DNA from: SIG710 sp045596925
GTDB lineage: Bacteria > Bacillota > Clostridia > Oscillospirales > CAG-272
Assembly (NCBI GenBank): GCA_045596925.1
Contig: JAZODH010000009.1
Location: 1 to 20,346 of the forward strand
Direction: 5' to 3'
Length of the DNA: 20,346 bases
Each line of letters opens with the position of its first letter. Positions within the stretch are counted from its first letter, which is position 1. Positions 1 to 7,689 of this stretch are shown here, in pieces. The notes beneath the pieces were generated by a model that was not told the DNA's origin, searched no databases, and saw only the letters and a program-made list of their open reading frames with translations. Position numbers and translations under genes: made by a program.

Positions 1-37
1 AGGAAATTGAAAAAACCAAAGGAAAAATATTTTTAAA

Positions 38-697
38 ATGGTAACTTACAAAGAAATTCTGGCTGACGAAAGCATTAAAACCTACATCAAAAAAGCGGAC
101 GAATCCCTGCAGGCACTTGGCTTTACCGAGCATAGCTTTGCCCACGTTATGAAGGTGTCGGAGAACGCCGCGTATATCCTGAGAACTATGGGATACAGCG
201 AGCATGACGTTGAGGTTGCAAAGATCGCAGGCTATCTGCACGACATAGGAAACCTCATAAACCGCGTTGACCATTCCCAAAGCGGTGCCATCATGGCGTT
301 TCGACTTCTTGACCATATGGATATGACGGCTGATGACATTTCAACCATCGTCACTGCCATCGGAAACCACGATGAGGGCACGGGCGTGCCCGTAAACGCC
401 GTTTCAGCCGCGCTTATAATCGCGGACAAGACCGACGTTCGCCGTTCCCGAGTGAGAAATAACGATTTTTCCAAGTTCGATATTCACGACCGTGTAAACT
501 ATTCTGTTGTCGAATCGTCTATCAAAATAGGCGAGGATAAAAAGGACATTACCTTGAATCTGACGGTTGATACAGCTATCAGCCCGGTTATGGATTATTT
601 TGAAATATTTATGGGACGAATGCTAATGTGCCGCCGCGCGGCGGAAAAGCTGGGACTTTCATTTAAGCTCGTAATAAACGGGCAGGGAGTGCTGTAA
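38..697 (+). CDS. HD-domain metal-dependent phosphohydrolase
   Basis: 219-residue protein of the HD superfamily, cytoplasmic metal-dependent phosphohydrolases that often act on nucleotides or other phosphate esters. The metal-ligand pattern is visible: H36 in FAHVMKV, the HD pair H68-D69 in YLHDIGN, H111 in GNHDEG, and D130 in IADKTD. There is no signal peptide or membrane segment, and the last 80 residues show no motif I recognise. The start follows an AAAGGAA stretch with a rather long spacer, so initiation may be weak or coupled to an upstream gene outside the window. It lies 10 bases before the HAD phosphatase gene, so the two are probably co-transcribed. The substrate cannot be told from sequence. 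The domain call is firm, the physiological role unknown. Confidence 0.85.
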   Translation: MVTYKEILADESIKTYIKKADESLQALGFTEHSFAHVMKVSENAAYILRTMGYSEHDVEVAKIAGYLHDIGNLINRVDHSQSGAIMAFRLLDHMDMTADDISTIVTAIGNHDEGTGVPVNAVSAALIIADKTDVRRSRVRNNDFSKFDIHDRVNYSVVESSIKIGEDKKDITLNLTVDTAISPVMDYFEIFMGRMLMCRRAAEKLGLSFKLVINGQGVL

Positions 698-707
698 AAG
701 GGGAAAA

Positions 708-1529
708 ATGGATCTTTCAATAATAAAAAAACAAATAAAGGAAACCGAGCTTTTCCTGTTTGATATGGACGGAACGCTGTACCTGGGCGATCGGCTTTTC
801 GATTTTTCAAAAGAGCTTCTTGCAGAAATTCGCGGACAGGGAAAAAGGTACCTTTTTCTAACCAATAATTCATCAAAAAGCGTACTTGATTACGTCAAAA
901 AGCTGAAAAAACTCGGTATTGATGCAACAGAAGATGATTTTATGACCTCGTCGGGCGCGACGGCTTACTATTTAAAGAAAAATCTGCCCGAGGCGGTGAT
1001 TTACGTTTGCGGAACGCAGTCACTCAAAGACGAGCTGAAACGGAACGGATTTGAGATCCGCGAGGATATCACAGACGATATTACAGCTGTCCTCATGGGC
1101 TTTGATACCGAACTGAATTTCAAAAAACTGCACGACGTCAGCTACCTGCTGACCACTCGTCCCGAGCTTGATTATATCGCAACCAACCCCGACATGGTTT
1201 GCCCAACCGAGTTTGGAAGCGTTCCCGATTGCGGCTCGGTCTGCGAAATGATATTTAATTCTACGGGACGTCGCCCGATAGTCATCGGCAAGCCCTCGCC
1301 TCTCATGCCTCAGCTGGCAATGGATAAAGAAGGCGTTGATGCGGCTCATACTGCTTTGGTCGGCGACCGAATATATACCGATATAAAAAGCGCCCTCAAT
1401 GCAGGAGCGGCGGGGTATCTCGTTATGAGCGGAGAGACTACCTACGAGATCCTGGAAAAATCCGAGGATAAGCCTACCGCCGTTTTTGAGAGTGGGGCGG
1501 ATATACTTGAAATACTGAAAACAAGATGA
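708..1529 (+). CDS. HAD-IIA family phosphatase (NagD-like)
   Basis: 273-residue cytoplasmic phosphatase of the haloacid dehalogenase superfamily, subclass IIA (NagD / 4-nitrophenylphosphatase / phosphoglycolate phosphatase group). Motif I is FDMDGT with nucleophile D19 and D21. Motif II is TNN at 52-54, the large C2 cap lies between, motif III lysine sits in GKPSP at 194-198, and motif IV is GDRIYTD at 219-225. The length is normal for the family. These enzymes hydrolyse small phosphorylated metabolites such as sugar or nucleoside phosphates; specificity cannot be read here. A GGGGAAAA stretch precedes the ATG. The gene sits between the HD hydrolase (10-base gap) and an ABC transporter (14-base gap), suggesting one transcript with two phosphate-ester hydrolases. 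Confidence 0.9.
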   Translation: MDLSIIKKQIKETELFLFDMDGTLYLGDRLFDFSKELLAEIRGQGKRYLFLTNNSSKSVLDYVKKLKKLGIDATEDDFMTSSGATAYYLKKNLPEAVIYVCGTQSLKDELKRNGFEIREDITDDITAVLMGFDTELNFKKLHDVSYLLTTRPELDYIATNPDMVCPTEFGSVPDCGSVCEMIFNSTGRRPIVIGKPSPLMPQLAMDKEGVDAAHTALVGDRIYTDIKSALNAGAAGYLVMSGETTYEILEKSEDKPTAVFESGADILEILKTR

Positions 1530-1543
1530 TAAGGAGTTAAGAA

Positions 1544-2263
1544 ATGCTCAAGATCAACAATTTGACAAAGCACTATCCCGGCTCCAATAAGGGAGTGACC
1601 GACCTGACACTGCACATAGAAAAGGGCGATATTTACGCGTTTATCGGCCCCAACGGTGCGGGTAAGACCACGGCGCTTAAAGCTGTGACGGGCGTTCACG
1701 GTTTTGACAGCGGAGAAATTTCCATCGACGGCACGAGCATGAAGGAGGATTCTATCGCTTGTAAGGAAAAGATGGCGTATATCCCCGACAACCCCGATAT
1801 TTACGAATATCTGACGGGTATCCAGTACCTTAATTTTATCGCGGACATTTTCGAGATCCCCGCAGACAAGAGAAAGGAAAAGATCGAAAAATACGCGACC
1901 GAATACGAGATTTTGCCGTCTCTTGGAGACCTTGTGTCCACCTATTCTCACGGTATGAGACAGAAGCTGGCGATAATTTCTGCGCTCATTCACTCGCCCA
2001 AGCTCCTTGTCCTCGACGAGCCTTTTGTGGGACTTGACCCCAAGGCGTCGGTCATCTTAAAGGAAGAAATGCGTGAATTCTGCCGTCAGGGCGGCGCGGT
2101 GTTCTTTTCCACTCACGTTCTCGACACAGCTGAAAAGCTCTGTAACAAAGTAGCTATCATCAAGGACGGACGCATCGTTGCACAAGGCAATATGACGGAC
2201 GTTGTGGCTGACAAAAAGAGCCTTGAGGATATCTTTATGGAGGTGGCAGTAGGCGATGAATGA
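1544..2263 (+). CDS. ABC transporter ATP-binding protein
   Basis: 239-residue ATPase subunit of an ABC transporter of the ABC-2/drug-export type. Walker A is GPNGAGKT (35-42), the signature loop is the variant SHGMRQ (135-140), Walker B is LLVLDEP (154-160) followed by the D-loop GLDP, and the switch histidine is H191 in FFSTHVLD. It is preceded by an AAGGAG ribosome site. Its last 8 bases overlap the start of the next gene (ATGAATGA), so translation of the permease is probably coupled and the two form one transporter. Single-ATPase exporters of this group move lipids, peptides or antibiotics; the substrate is unknown. The function as an ATPase subunit is certain by motif. Confidence 0.95.
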   Translation: MLKINNLTKHYPGSNKGVTDLTLHIEKGDIYAFIGPNGAGKTTALKAVTGVHGFDSGEISIDGTSMKEDSIACKEKMAYIPDNPDIYEYLTGIQYLNFIADIFEIPADKRKEKIEKYATEYEILPSLGDLVSTYSHGMRQKLAIISALIHSPKLLVLDEPFVGLDPKASVILKEEMREFCRQGGAVFFSTHVLDTAEKLCNKVAIIKDGRIVAQGNMTDVVADKKSLEDIFMEVAVGDE

Positions 2264-3836
2264 GATCAAAAAACTCGCCGCCCTTGAACTGCGTTCCTAC
2301 TACGGGATAAACGTTTTTGTACACACAAAGGACAAAAAGATCAGGCGCAGATACCTGCTTCTTTCCTTTGCATGGCTGTATATTGCCGCAATGGTGGTAT
2401 TCTACATCGGCTGGATGGTATATGGCTTATGCCGTGGAGGTCTTGAGGGGATCGTTCCCTCGTACCTGGCGGTAATCTCAAGCGTTTTGATACTTTTTTT
2501 CGGAATTTTCAAGGCCGGACACGCCATTTTCGGCGTTCGGGGCTGTAACATATTGCTGTCTTTGCCCGTCAGGAGATCCTCTGTTGTTATCAGCCGTTTT
2601 ATCGGAATGTATATAGAGGACCTTGCGCTGACATTTGTAGTAATTCTTCCGGGCGCGGCTGTATGCGCGTATCTTACGGATCCGCCCGTATCGTTCTATC
2701 TTTCGGTTTTGATCTCTGCATTCTTTATTCCCGTGATCCCTCTTGCGATCGCAACGGTCATCGGTACGCTTATCTCGGCCGCAACGGGTAAAATGAGAAA
2801 CAAGGCGGTGGTTCAGACCGTTTTGAGCGTGCTCTTTGTCTTTGTAGTCATGGGTGTTTATTTCAGAGCGTTCAGCTCCCTTGAAAATCTGACCCCGGAA
2901 ATGATGATGAACTTTGTTGACACGCTCAACGGTGTGATCGCAAAGGCCTACCCGCCTGCCGTGTGGATCGCGTTATCGGCTCATGGCAAGCTGTGGTATC
3001 TTGCGCTGTTTGTGTCGATCTCGATTGTGATTTTGACCGCTATGATATGCGTTGTTTCGTCCGTTTTTGAAAAGGTTCAGAGACGAATCTCCCAAGGCGC
3101 TGCAAAGCATGATTTCAAGATGACTGCACTCCGCTCGGGAGGAATGTTCTCAACTCTTCTTCGTCGCGAGGCAAAGCGATATTTTTCTTCGCCGGTTTAT
3201 GTTACGAATACCATAATCGGCCCTATAATGGGTGTAATTATGAGCGTGGCTCTGCTTGTTATGGGTAAGGAAAAGCTTTTTATGATCCTGCAAGTATTCG
3301 CTGATTTTAAACCCTTGATTCCTCTTTTTGTTGGGGCAATCTTTACCACAATGACGGTCACAAGCGTTTCGATCTCCATGGAGGGAAAAAATTTCTGGCT
3401 CATCAAATCTTTGCCGGTGTCGGCCAAGTCTCTGTTTGATAGCAAAATTGCTTTTAATTTACTTTTGATACTGCCGTTTTTTACGGTGTCCGAGGTTCTT
3501 TTGTGTATAGCCCTTGCACCAACGCTCATCGAAGCTTTGTGGCTTGTGCTCGTACCTGCCTCAATGATAATTTTCTCGGTGGTGTTCGGCATATCCGCCA
3601 ACATAAAATTCTGCAAACTTGATTGGACTAACGAGGCGACCATCGTAAAGCAAAGCGCAAGCTCGGCTTTGGGCGGTTTTGCGGGAATGATCCTGTCCGT
3701 TGCGTTCGGATTCGGATATCACTATTCGCCGGAAACCCTGAAGCCCTACGTTATTCCGTCTGTCGTTGTTTTGCTTGTAATTCTTACTTTTGTTCTTTAC
3801 AGGTGGAATAATAAGACGAGACTTGAAAATCTGTAA
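2256..3836 (+). CDS. ABC transporter permease (putative exporter)
   Basis: 526-residue integral membrane protein with about ten or more hydrophobic segments in two groups, one near residues 30-210 and one near 310-520. A polar cytoplasmic stretch (about 265-305) separates them, consistent with a fused two-half ABC-2-type permease. It starts with a 4-base ATGA overlap inside the end of the ATPase gene, the usual sign of a translationally coupled transporter pair. A phrase such as GMFSTLLRREAKRYFSSP in the central loop fits the cytoplasmic segment of this type of permease. The substrate is unknown. The gene ends just before a strong bidirectional terminator that closes the plus-strand operon. 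Confidence 0.88.
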   Translation: MNEIKKLAALELRSYYGINVFVHTKDKKIRRRYLLLSFAWLYIAAMVVFYIGWMVYGLCRGGLEGIVPSYLAVISSVLILFFGIFKAGHAIFGVRGCNILLSLPVRRSSVVISRFIGMYIEDLALTFVVILPGAAVCAYLTDPPVSFYLSVLISAFFIPVIPLAIATVIGTLISAATGKMRNKAVVQTVLSVLFVFVVMGVYFRAFSSLENLTPEMMMNFVDTLNGVIAKAYPPAVWIALSAHGKLWYLALFVSISIVILTAMICVVSSVFEKVQRRISQGAAKHDFKMTALRSGGMFSTLLRREAKRYFSSPVYVTNTIIGPIMGVIMSVALLVMGKEKLFMILQVFADFKPLIPLFVGAIFTTMTVTSVSISMEGKNFWLIKSLPVSAKSLFDSKIAFNLLLILPFFTVSEVLLCIALAPTLIEALWLVLVPASMIIFSVVFGISANIKFCKLDWTNEATIVKQSASSALGGFAGMILSVAFGFGYHYSPETLKPYVIPSVVVLLVILTFVLYRWNNKTRLENL

Positions 3837-3840
3837 TTAA

Positions 3841-3872
3841 AAAAGCCGACGGATAATCCGTCGGCTTTTTGT
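3841..3872. terminator. Bidirectional intrinsic terminator
   Basis: A perfect 13-bp stem (3841-3853 with 3857-3869) with a TAA loop. The core is GCCGACGGA/TCCGTCGGC, flanked by A-runs on one side and T-runs on the other. It lies between the convergent permease (ends 3836) and the dehydrogenase gene (ends 3875 on minus), so it can stop transcription from both sides. Confidence 0.93.
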
Positions 3873-3874
3873 TT

Positions 3875-5260
3875 TCAGAATATCTTGTTGGGGTTAAGCA
3901 GATTCTTGGGGTCAAATACTGCTTTGATTCCTCTCATAAGCTCGATAGACTCGGGGTCAAGTGAGCGGTGCAGGAACTCCTTCTTTGCAAAACCGATTCC
4001 GTGCTCGCCCGAAACTTCTCCCTGAAGCTCTCTTGCTTTGGCATACATTTCGTCCATTGCCTGTGTCAGCTTGTCCTGCCAATCACCCTCGCCCAGATCG
4101 TCCTTGAGCACGTAGATGTGCAGGTTTCCGTCGCCCGCGTGACCAAAGCTCTTGATTCGAGCACCCACCTTTGCGGAAAGCTCGTGGGAGAACTCAACCA
4201 TTTCGTTTACACGGTTGCGGGGAACGACAACGTCGACCTCGTCCATGTCGGATGTGGAGTTCTTGATGGCTTCCAGGAACGCACCTCTTGCCTTCCAGAT
4301 GGTCTCGTCTCTTTCCTCGGTGTCGGAAATGAAGATATCGATAGCACCCTCTGCAAGGCAAATTTCAGCGGCGGCAGAGTAGCTGTTCTCAATTTCTTCC
4401 TTGCTGTTTCCGTCAAACTTGAGGAGCAGATAAGCATCGCCCGAAGCGTCGGGGAACTTCGTACCAAGATAGCTTTCAGCGTCGTAGATAACCTCTCTCT
4501 GCATGAACTCGATAGCAGTGGGTACGCACTTTGCCTTGATGATCTTGGGTACTGTGCCGATGGCACCCTCAAGAGAGGGGAAGGGGATAAGAAGGCTTAT
4601 CGTCTTTTTGGGCAGAGGAATAAGTTTGAGGACTGCCTTGGTGATGATGCCGAGAGTACCCTCGGAGCCTACCATAAGGTCTTTGAGCGCATAGCCCGAG
4701 CTGTTCTTTACGATCTTGCCGCCGAAGTTGACGATCTTACCGCTGGGAAGAACCACTTCAAGGGCGCGGACATAGTCGCGGGTGACGCCGTATTTAACGG
4801 CTCTCATTCCACCTGCGTTTGTGCTGATGTTGCCGCCGATTGTTGCGGTCTTTTCACCGGGATCGGGGGGATACATAAGGTCGTTTTCTTCTGCGAACTT
4901 TGCAAGGTCCATAAGCAGAACGCCCGGCTCAACGGTAACTGTCAGGTTTTCCTCGTCAAGCTCCAGGATCTTGTTCATGGCACTCATGTCAATAAGGATA
5001 CCGCCGCAAACGGGAACGCACGCGCCCACAAGGCCTGTTCCGCTGCCTCTTACGGTCACGGGGACTTCACGCTCGTAAGCGTAGGTCATGATCTTGGAGA
5101 TCTCCTCGGCGCTCTTTGCTATAACGACGTAATCCGGCTCGCTCTTTGTGCCGCCCAGCTCGTCGTGGGAATATTCTTCTTTTGCTTCGCTTCCGCGTAA
5201 AACTCTTTCGCCGTCTCCGACAAGAGCGAGAAGCGCGTCAAATACAGTTACATCAAACAT
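3875..5260 (-). CDS. lctD: FAD-linked 2-hydroxyacid (lactate) dehydrogenase, GlcD/LctD type
   Basis: 461-residue FAD oxidoreductase of the GlcD/D-lactate dehydrogenase family (VAO/PCMH fold). The N-terminal FAD domain shows RGSGTGL (71-77), then PPDPGEKTATIGG and NISTNAGG around 131-151, and later GSEGTLGIIT. The C-terminal substrate domain carries the histidine motifs GHAGDGNLHIY and SGEHGIG and ends in the usual NPNKIF-like tail. I prefer the ATG at 5260 over an in-frame start 18 bases upstream, because GAGGAGGG lies 7 bases before it. It overlaps the etfA stop by 8 bases. The etfB-etfA-dehydrogenase order matches lctB-lctC-lctD of Acetobacterium woodii, where the complex oxidises lactate with NAD+ while consuming reduced ferredoxin. 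Glycolate or another 2-hydroxyacid cannot be excluded as substrate. Confidence 0.9.
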   Translation of the reverse strand: MFDVTVFDALLALVGDGERVLRGSEAKEEYSHDELGGTKSEPDYVVIAKSAEEISKIMTYAYEREVPVTVRGSGTGLVGACVPVCGGILIDMSAMNKILELDEENLTVTVEPGVLLMDLAKFAEENDLMYPPDPGEKTATIGGNISTNAGGMRAVKYGVTRDYVRALEVVLPSGKIVNFGGKIVKNSSGYALKDLMVGSEGTLGIITKAVLKLIPLPKKTISLLIPFPSLEGAIGTVPKIIKAKCVPTAIEFMQREVIYDAESYLGTKFPDASGDAYLLLKFDGNSKEEIENSYSAAAEICLAEGAIDIFISDTEERDETIWKARGAFLEAIKNSTSDMDEVDVVVPRNRVNEMVEFSHELSAKVGARIKSFGHAGDGNLHIYVLKDDLGEGDWQDKLTQAMDEMYAKARELQGEVSGEHGIGFAKKEFLHRSLDPESIELMRGIKAVFDPKNLLNPNKIF

Positions 5261-6446
5261 TTTTCTTACCCTCCTCAATGTCAGCGATCAGCTTGGGAAT
5301 AATTTTGTAAAGGTCGCCTACCAGACCGTAGTTTGCGATGCTGAAAATAGGTGCGCTTTCGTCCTTGTTGATAGCAAAAATGCAATCGGAATTTTTCATT
5401 CCCGCAGAAAACTGTACCGCGCCTGAAACACCGCAGGTAACGATGAGGGAAGGACGAACGGTTCTACCGCTCAGACCGATCTGACGGCGAGCCTCGACCC
5501 AGCCTGCCTCGATAAGAGGTCTTGTGGCCGCCAGCTCAGCGCCCAGTGCGTCAGCCAGCTTCTTTATAAGCTCAAGGTCTTCCTTGGTCTTGACACCTCT
5601 GCCCGCAACGACGATGCAGTCGGCGTTTTCAATAGACTTCTGCGTGGGCTTGGGAACAACGGAGAGCACCTCGACTCTGGAAACGAGCTTTTCGGGAGCG
5701 ATAGAGCAGGAGACAAGCTCACCGCATTCTTCGTCACGTCTCTTGGGTGCTTCCATTACCTTGTAACGAACGGTCGCCATCTGAGGACGGTGGTTGGGCG
5801 TCTCGATGTGCGCCATGATATTGCCGCCAAATGCCGGACGGATCTGCGCCAGATCTGTGTTTTCGTCCATGTCAAGCACAGTGCAGTCCGCAGTCAGACC
5901 GGTGTTGAAGCGCGCCGCAACTCTGGGGGCAAGCTGACGTCCGACGGAGGTCGCACCCACAAGAATAGCACAGGGCTTCGTCATGTTGATGTGATCCTCG
6001 AAAACTGCCGTGTAGGACTCTGTTATGTAGTGCTTGAGCTGAGGCATATCATATATATATACCTTGTCAACGCCGTAGTGGAGAAGCTCGGAGGCTTCCT
6101 TTGTTATATCACTGCCCATGAAAAGGCAGTTTACCTTCTGACCTATCTTGCCTGCAAGCTCAAGTGCCTTTCCGATAAGCTCGTAGGTCACGGGGTGGAT
6201 CTTGCCCTCGTCGTGGTCAACGTAAACCGTGATGTCACGCCACTGTGACTTGTCGATCTTCTTTACCTCGTCCTCCTGAACGGTTGCCGCACCTGCAGGA
6301 CCCTTCTTTACGCAAAGCTTGCACATTTTGCAGCCTGCGCCGACGGTTACGTTTCCGCCTTCAATAGTTAGCGCGCCGAAGGGACAAAGCTTGATAAATT
6401 CTTCTTTGTTTGTGATCTTGCTCTGATCAATAATAAGCTGTGCCAT
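5253..6446 (-). CDS. etfA: Electron transfer flavoprotein alpha subunit with N-terminal ferredoxin-like domain
   Basis: 397-residue EtfA/LctC-type subunit. Residues 1-60 form a ferredoxin-like domain with four cysteines: C21 in CPFGAL, then C39, C42 and C45 in CKMCKLC. In a two-cluster ferredoxin the second CxxCxxC plus the CP cysteine of the first motif ligate one cluster. That set is complete here, while the other cluster's ligands are gone (no CxxCxxC near residues 8-18, G49 in place of the last Cys). So one [4Fe-4S] centre is predicted. The C-terminal half holds the EtfA FAD-binding region (VVAGRGV, SGRTVRPSL, CGVSGAVQF, AINKDESAPIF, NYGLVGDL). A strong AAAGGAGGGG ribosome site precedes the ATG. 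It is 15 bases from etfB and overlaps the dehydrogenase gene, giving one operon. Confidence 0.94.
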   Translation of the reverse strand: MAQLIIDQSKITNKEEFIKLCPFGALTIEGGNVTVGAGCKMCKLCVKKGPAGAATVQEDEVKKIDKSQWRDITVYVDHDEGKIHPVTYELIGKALELAGKIGQKVNCLFMGSDITKEASELLHYGVDKVYIYDMPQLKHYITESYTAVFEDHINMTKPCAILVGATSVGRQLAPRVAARFNTGLTADCTVLDMDENTDLAQIRPAFGGNIMAHIETPNHRPQMATVRYKVMEAPKRRDEECGELVSCSIAPEKLVSRVEVLSVVPKPTQKSIENADCIVVAGRGVKTKEDLELIKKLADALGAELAATRPLIEAGWVEARRQIGLSGRTVRPSLIVTCGVSGAVQFSAGMKNSDCIFAINKDESAPIFSIANYGLVGDLYKIIPKLIADIEEGKKNV

Positions 6447-6461
6447 AATTTGTCCCCTCCT

Positions 6462-7250
6462 TTATATAAACTTGCGCTCTTTGAGCTTTGCGAGCATTTT
6501 ATCGGCAAGCTCCTCGTCCGTGCCGGTCCACAGCTCTCTGTCCTTTGCCTCGTCGGGCGGGAAGATCTTCTGAACCTGTGTGGGCGAGCCGCCCAGCCCG
6601 TAATGCTTTTCGTTCTTGTCCTCGAGATCGTTGAAAGTGATTCTCTTGATCTCCACGTCCTTTGTTGCCTTCATGCGAACGTAGGAGGGAAGTCTGGGCT
6701 GGAGAATATCCTTTTCAACGGACAAAAGACAGGGGAAAGAAACCTTTGAACGCTCGATAGCGGTAGGTGTCTCCATTTCGACGGTAATATCCTTGTCCGT
6801 GATCTCGATTATTTTTGTTACATTTGCTATAGACGGCAGATCGAGTCTTTCTGCCATTTCGGGACCAACCTGCGCGGTATCACCGTCGGTGGTCTGCTTG
6901 CCCGTGATGATGAGGTCATATCCGCCCATCATCTTAACGCCCTGAGCAAGAGCGTAAGAGGTCGCAAGCACGTCCGCACCCGCAAATTTTCTGTCTGTCA
7001 GCAGATAACCCTCGTCCGCACCCATAGCAAAGGCCTCACGAATGACCTCCTCCGCCTGGAAGGGACCCATTGTGATGACCTTTACGGTGCCGCCGCACTG
7101 TTCCTTTAACTGAACGGCGGTCTCAATGGCGTAAAGATCGTAAGGATTCATTTTTGTGTCAGCGCCGTCGCGGATAAGCACGCCGGTCTCGGGATTTACC
7201 TTGACCTTGTTGCTTCCGGGAACCTGCTTGATACATACGATAATGTTCAT
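6462..7250 (-). CDS. etfB: Electron transfer flavoprotein beta subunit
   Basis: 262-residue EtfB/LctB-type subunit. It shows the family N-terminus MNIIVCIKQVPGS, the MNPYDLYAIETA segment, and DGDTAQVGP at 122-130, a site that in electron-bifurcating ETFs contacts the bifurcating FAD. With EtfA it forms the flavoprotein that passes electrons between the FAD dehydrogenase, NAD(H) and ferredoxin in the cytoplasm. AAAAGGAG lies upstream of the ATG. It is the first gene of the etfB-etfA-dehydrogenase operon, with its own sigma-A promoter (7303-7331) and an adjacent Rex-like operator. Assignment to a bifurcating rather than a plain ETF rests on the neighbouring dehydrogenase and on the ferredoxin domain of EtfA. 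Confidence 0.94.
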   Translation of the reverse strand: MNIIVCIKQVPGSNKVKVNPETGVLIRDGADTKMNPYDLYAIETAVQLKEQCGGTVKVITMGPFQAEEVIREAFAMGADEGYLLTDRKFAGADVLATSYALAQGVKMMGGYDLIITGKQTTDGDTAQVGPEMAERLDLPSIANVTKIIEITDKDITVEMETPTAIERSKVSFPCLLSVEKDILQPRLPSYVRMKATKDVEIKRITFNDLEDKNEKHYGLGGSPTQVQKIFPPDEAKDRELWTGTDEELADKMLAKLKERKFI

Positions 7251-7302
7251 TTCAATTCTCCTTTTTGTGGAAAGGGCAAAAATGCCCCTGATAAACTACT
7301 AT

Positions 7303-7331
7303 ATACTATCACAAATTAACTCTAATGTCAA
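7303..7331 (-). promoter_or_regulatory. Sigma-A promoter of the etfB operon
   Basis: On the minus strand, -35 TTGACA (7326-7331) and -10 TAGTAT (7303-7308) are separated by exactly 17 bases, about 50 bases upstream of the etfB start. The leader between -10 and the ribosome site contains a small GGGCA/TGCCC hairpin (7274-7287). Confidence 0.85.
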
Positions 7332-7334
7332 TAA

Positions 7335-7352
7335 TTGTTAAGTATTTATCAA
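7335..7352. promoter_or_regulatory. Rex-type redox operator (candidate)
   Basis: TTGTTAAGTATTTATCAA is an 18-base site with the form TTGTTAA-N4-TTAtCAA. It differs at a single position from the Rex consensus TTGTTAA-N4-TTAACAA that I know for Bacillota. It sits 3 bases upstream of the -35 box of the etfB promoter. Rex represses fermentation and NADH-reoxidation genes, including ldh and etf genes, when NADH is low. The position and the target operon both fit. Rex itself is not in the window. Confidence 0.72.
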
Positions 7353-7394
7353 GCCAAAAATTGTGCAAAATGACGAAAACATTTTTTGAGATTT

Positions 7395-7409
7395 TGTGAC
7401 CGGGTCACA
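7395..7409. promoter_or_regulatory. Palindromic operator before rubredoxin
   Basis: TGTGACCGGGTCACA is a perfect palindrome around a central G. It is centred about 41 bases before the expected transcription start of the rubredoxin gene, where the -35 box should be, and no good -35 is present. That position is typical of a class II activator site. The half-site TGTGA resembles CRP/FNR-family sites, but the 5-base centre differs from the usual 6, so the regulator is unknown. Confidence 0.55.
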
Positions 7410-7430
7410 GAAATGTTCATAATTTCGGTG

Positions 7431-7436
7431 TATAAT
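7431..7436 (+). promoter_or_regulatory. -10 box of the rubredoxin promoter
   Basis: A consensus TATAAT lies 38 bases upstream of the rubredoxin ATG. The sequence 17 bases upstream (CAGAAA) is a poor -35, which fits an activator-dependent promoter using the palindrome at 7395-7409. Confidence 0.7.
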
Positions 7437-7473
7437 GAGAGCGTAAAATAAAAAAACAAAGGAGAAAATAGAA

Positions 7474-7635
7474 ATGAAAAAATACATATGCGATGTATGC
7501 GGTTATGTTTACGACGAGGCAGTAGGCGATCCCGATAACGGAATCGCTGCCGGCACAAAGTGGGAGGATCTTCCTGAGGATTTCGAGTGTCCTCTTTGCG
7601 GCGTAGGCAAGGATCAGTTCAGCGCAGAGGAATAA
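7474..7635 (+). CDS. rd: Rubredoxin
   Basis: 53-residue rubredoxin, a small cytoplasmic one-electron carrier with a single iron bound by four cysteines. The ligands are C6 and C9 in CDVCGY and C39 and C42 in CPLCG. The family core is complete: GYVYDEAVGDPDNGI, GTKWEDLPEDF, and the acidic C-terminus. GGAGAAAATAGAA precedes the ATG. In clostridia rubredoxin passes electrons to oxygen- or peroxide-detoxifying enzymes such as rubrerythrin and flavodiiron proteins, none of which is in the window. It is a single-gene unit, divergent from the etfB operon and closed by its own terminator. Family assignment is essentially certain; its partner is unknown. Confidence 0.97.
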   Translation: MKKYICDVCGYVYDEAVGDPDNGIAAGTKWEDLPEDFECPLCGVGKDQFSAEE

Positions 7636-7640
7636 GAAAA

Positions 7641-7681
7641 AACACACCCTTTCCGTCTCGGAAAGGGTGTGTTTTTTTTTT
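7641..7681. terminator. Strong intrinsic terminator after rubredoxin
   Basis: A perfect 14-bp stem (7641-7654 with 7660-7673) with loop GTCTC. It is followed by a run of T on the plus side and preceded by six A, so it can also serve the convergent ZIP transporter gene that ends at 7690 on minus. Confidence 0.95.
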
Positions 7682-7689
7682 GTGTATTT

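Noticed and set aside
3968..5200. A 410-codon open frame on the plus strand opposite the FAD dehydrogenase gene
   Set aside because: The minus-strand frame encodes a clear FAD dehydrogenase with family motifs. The plus frame shows no domain and has no promoter; it is an antisense shadow.
7274..7287. Small GGGCA/TGCCC hairpin in the etfB leader as a possible riboswitch or attenuator
   Set aside because: Only 5 bp with no conserved riboswitch core and no T-run; too little support.
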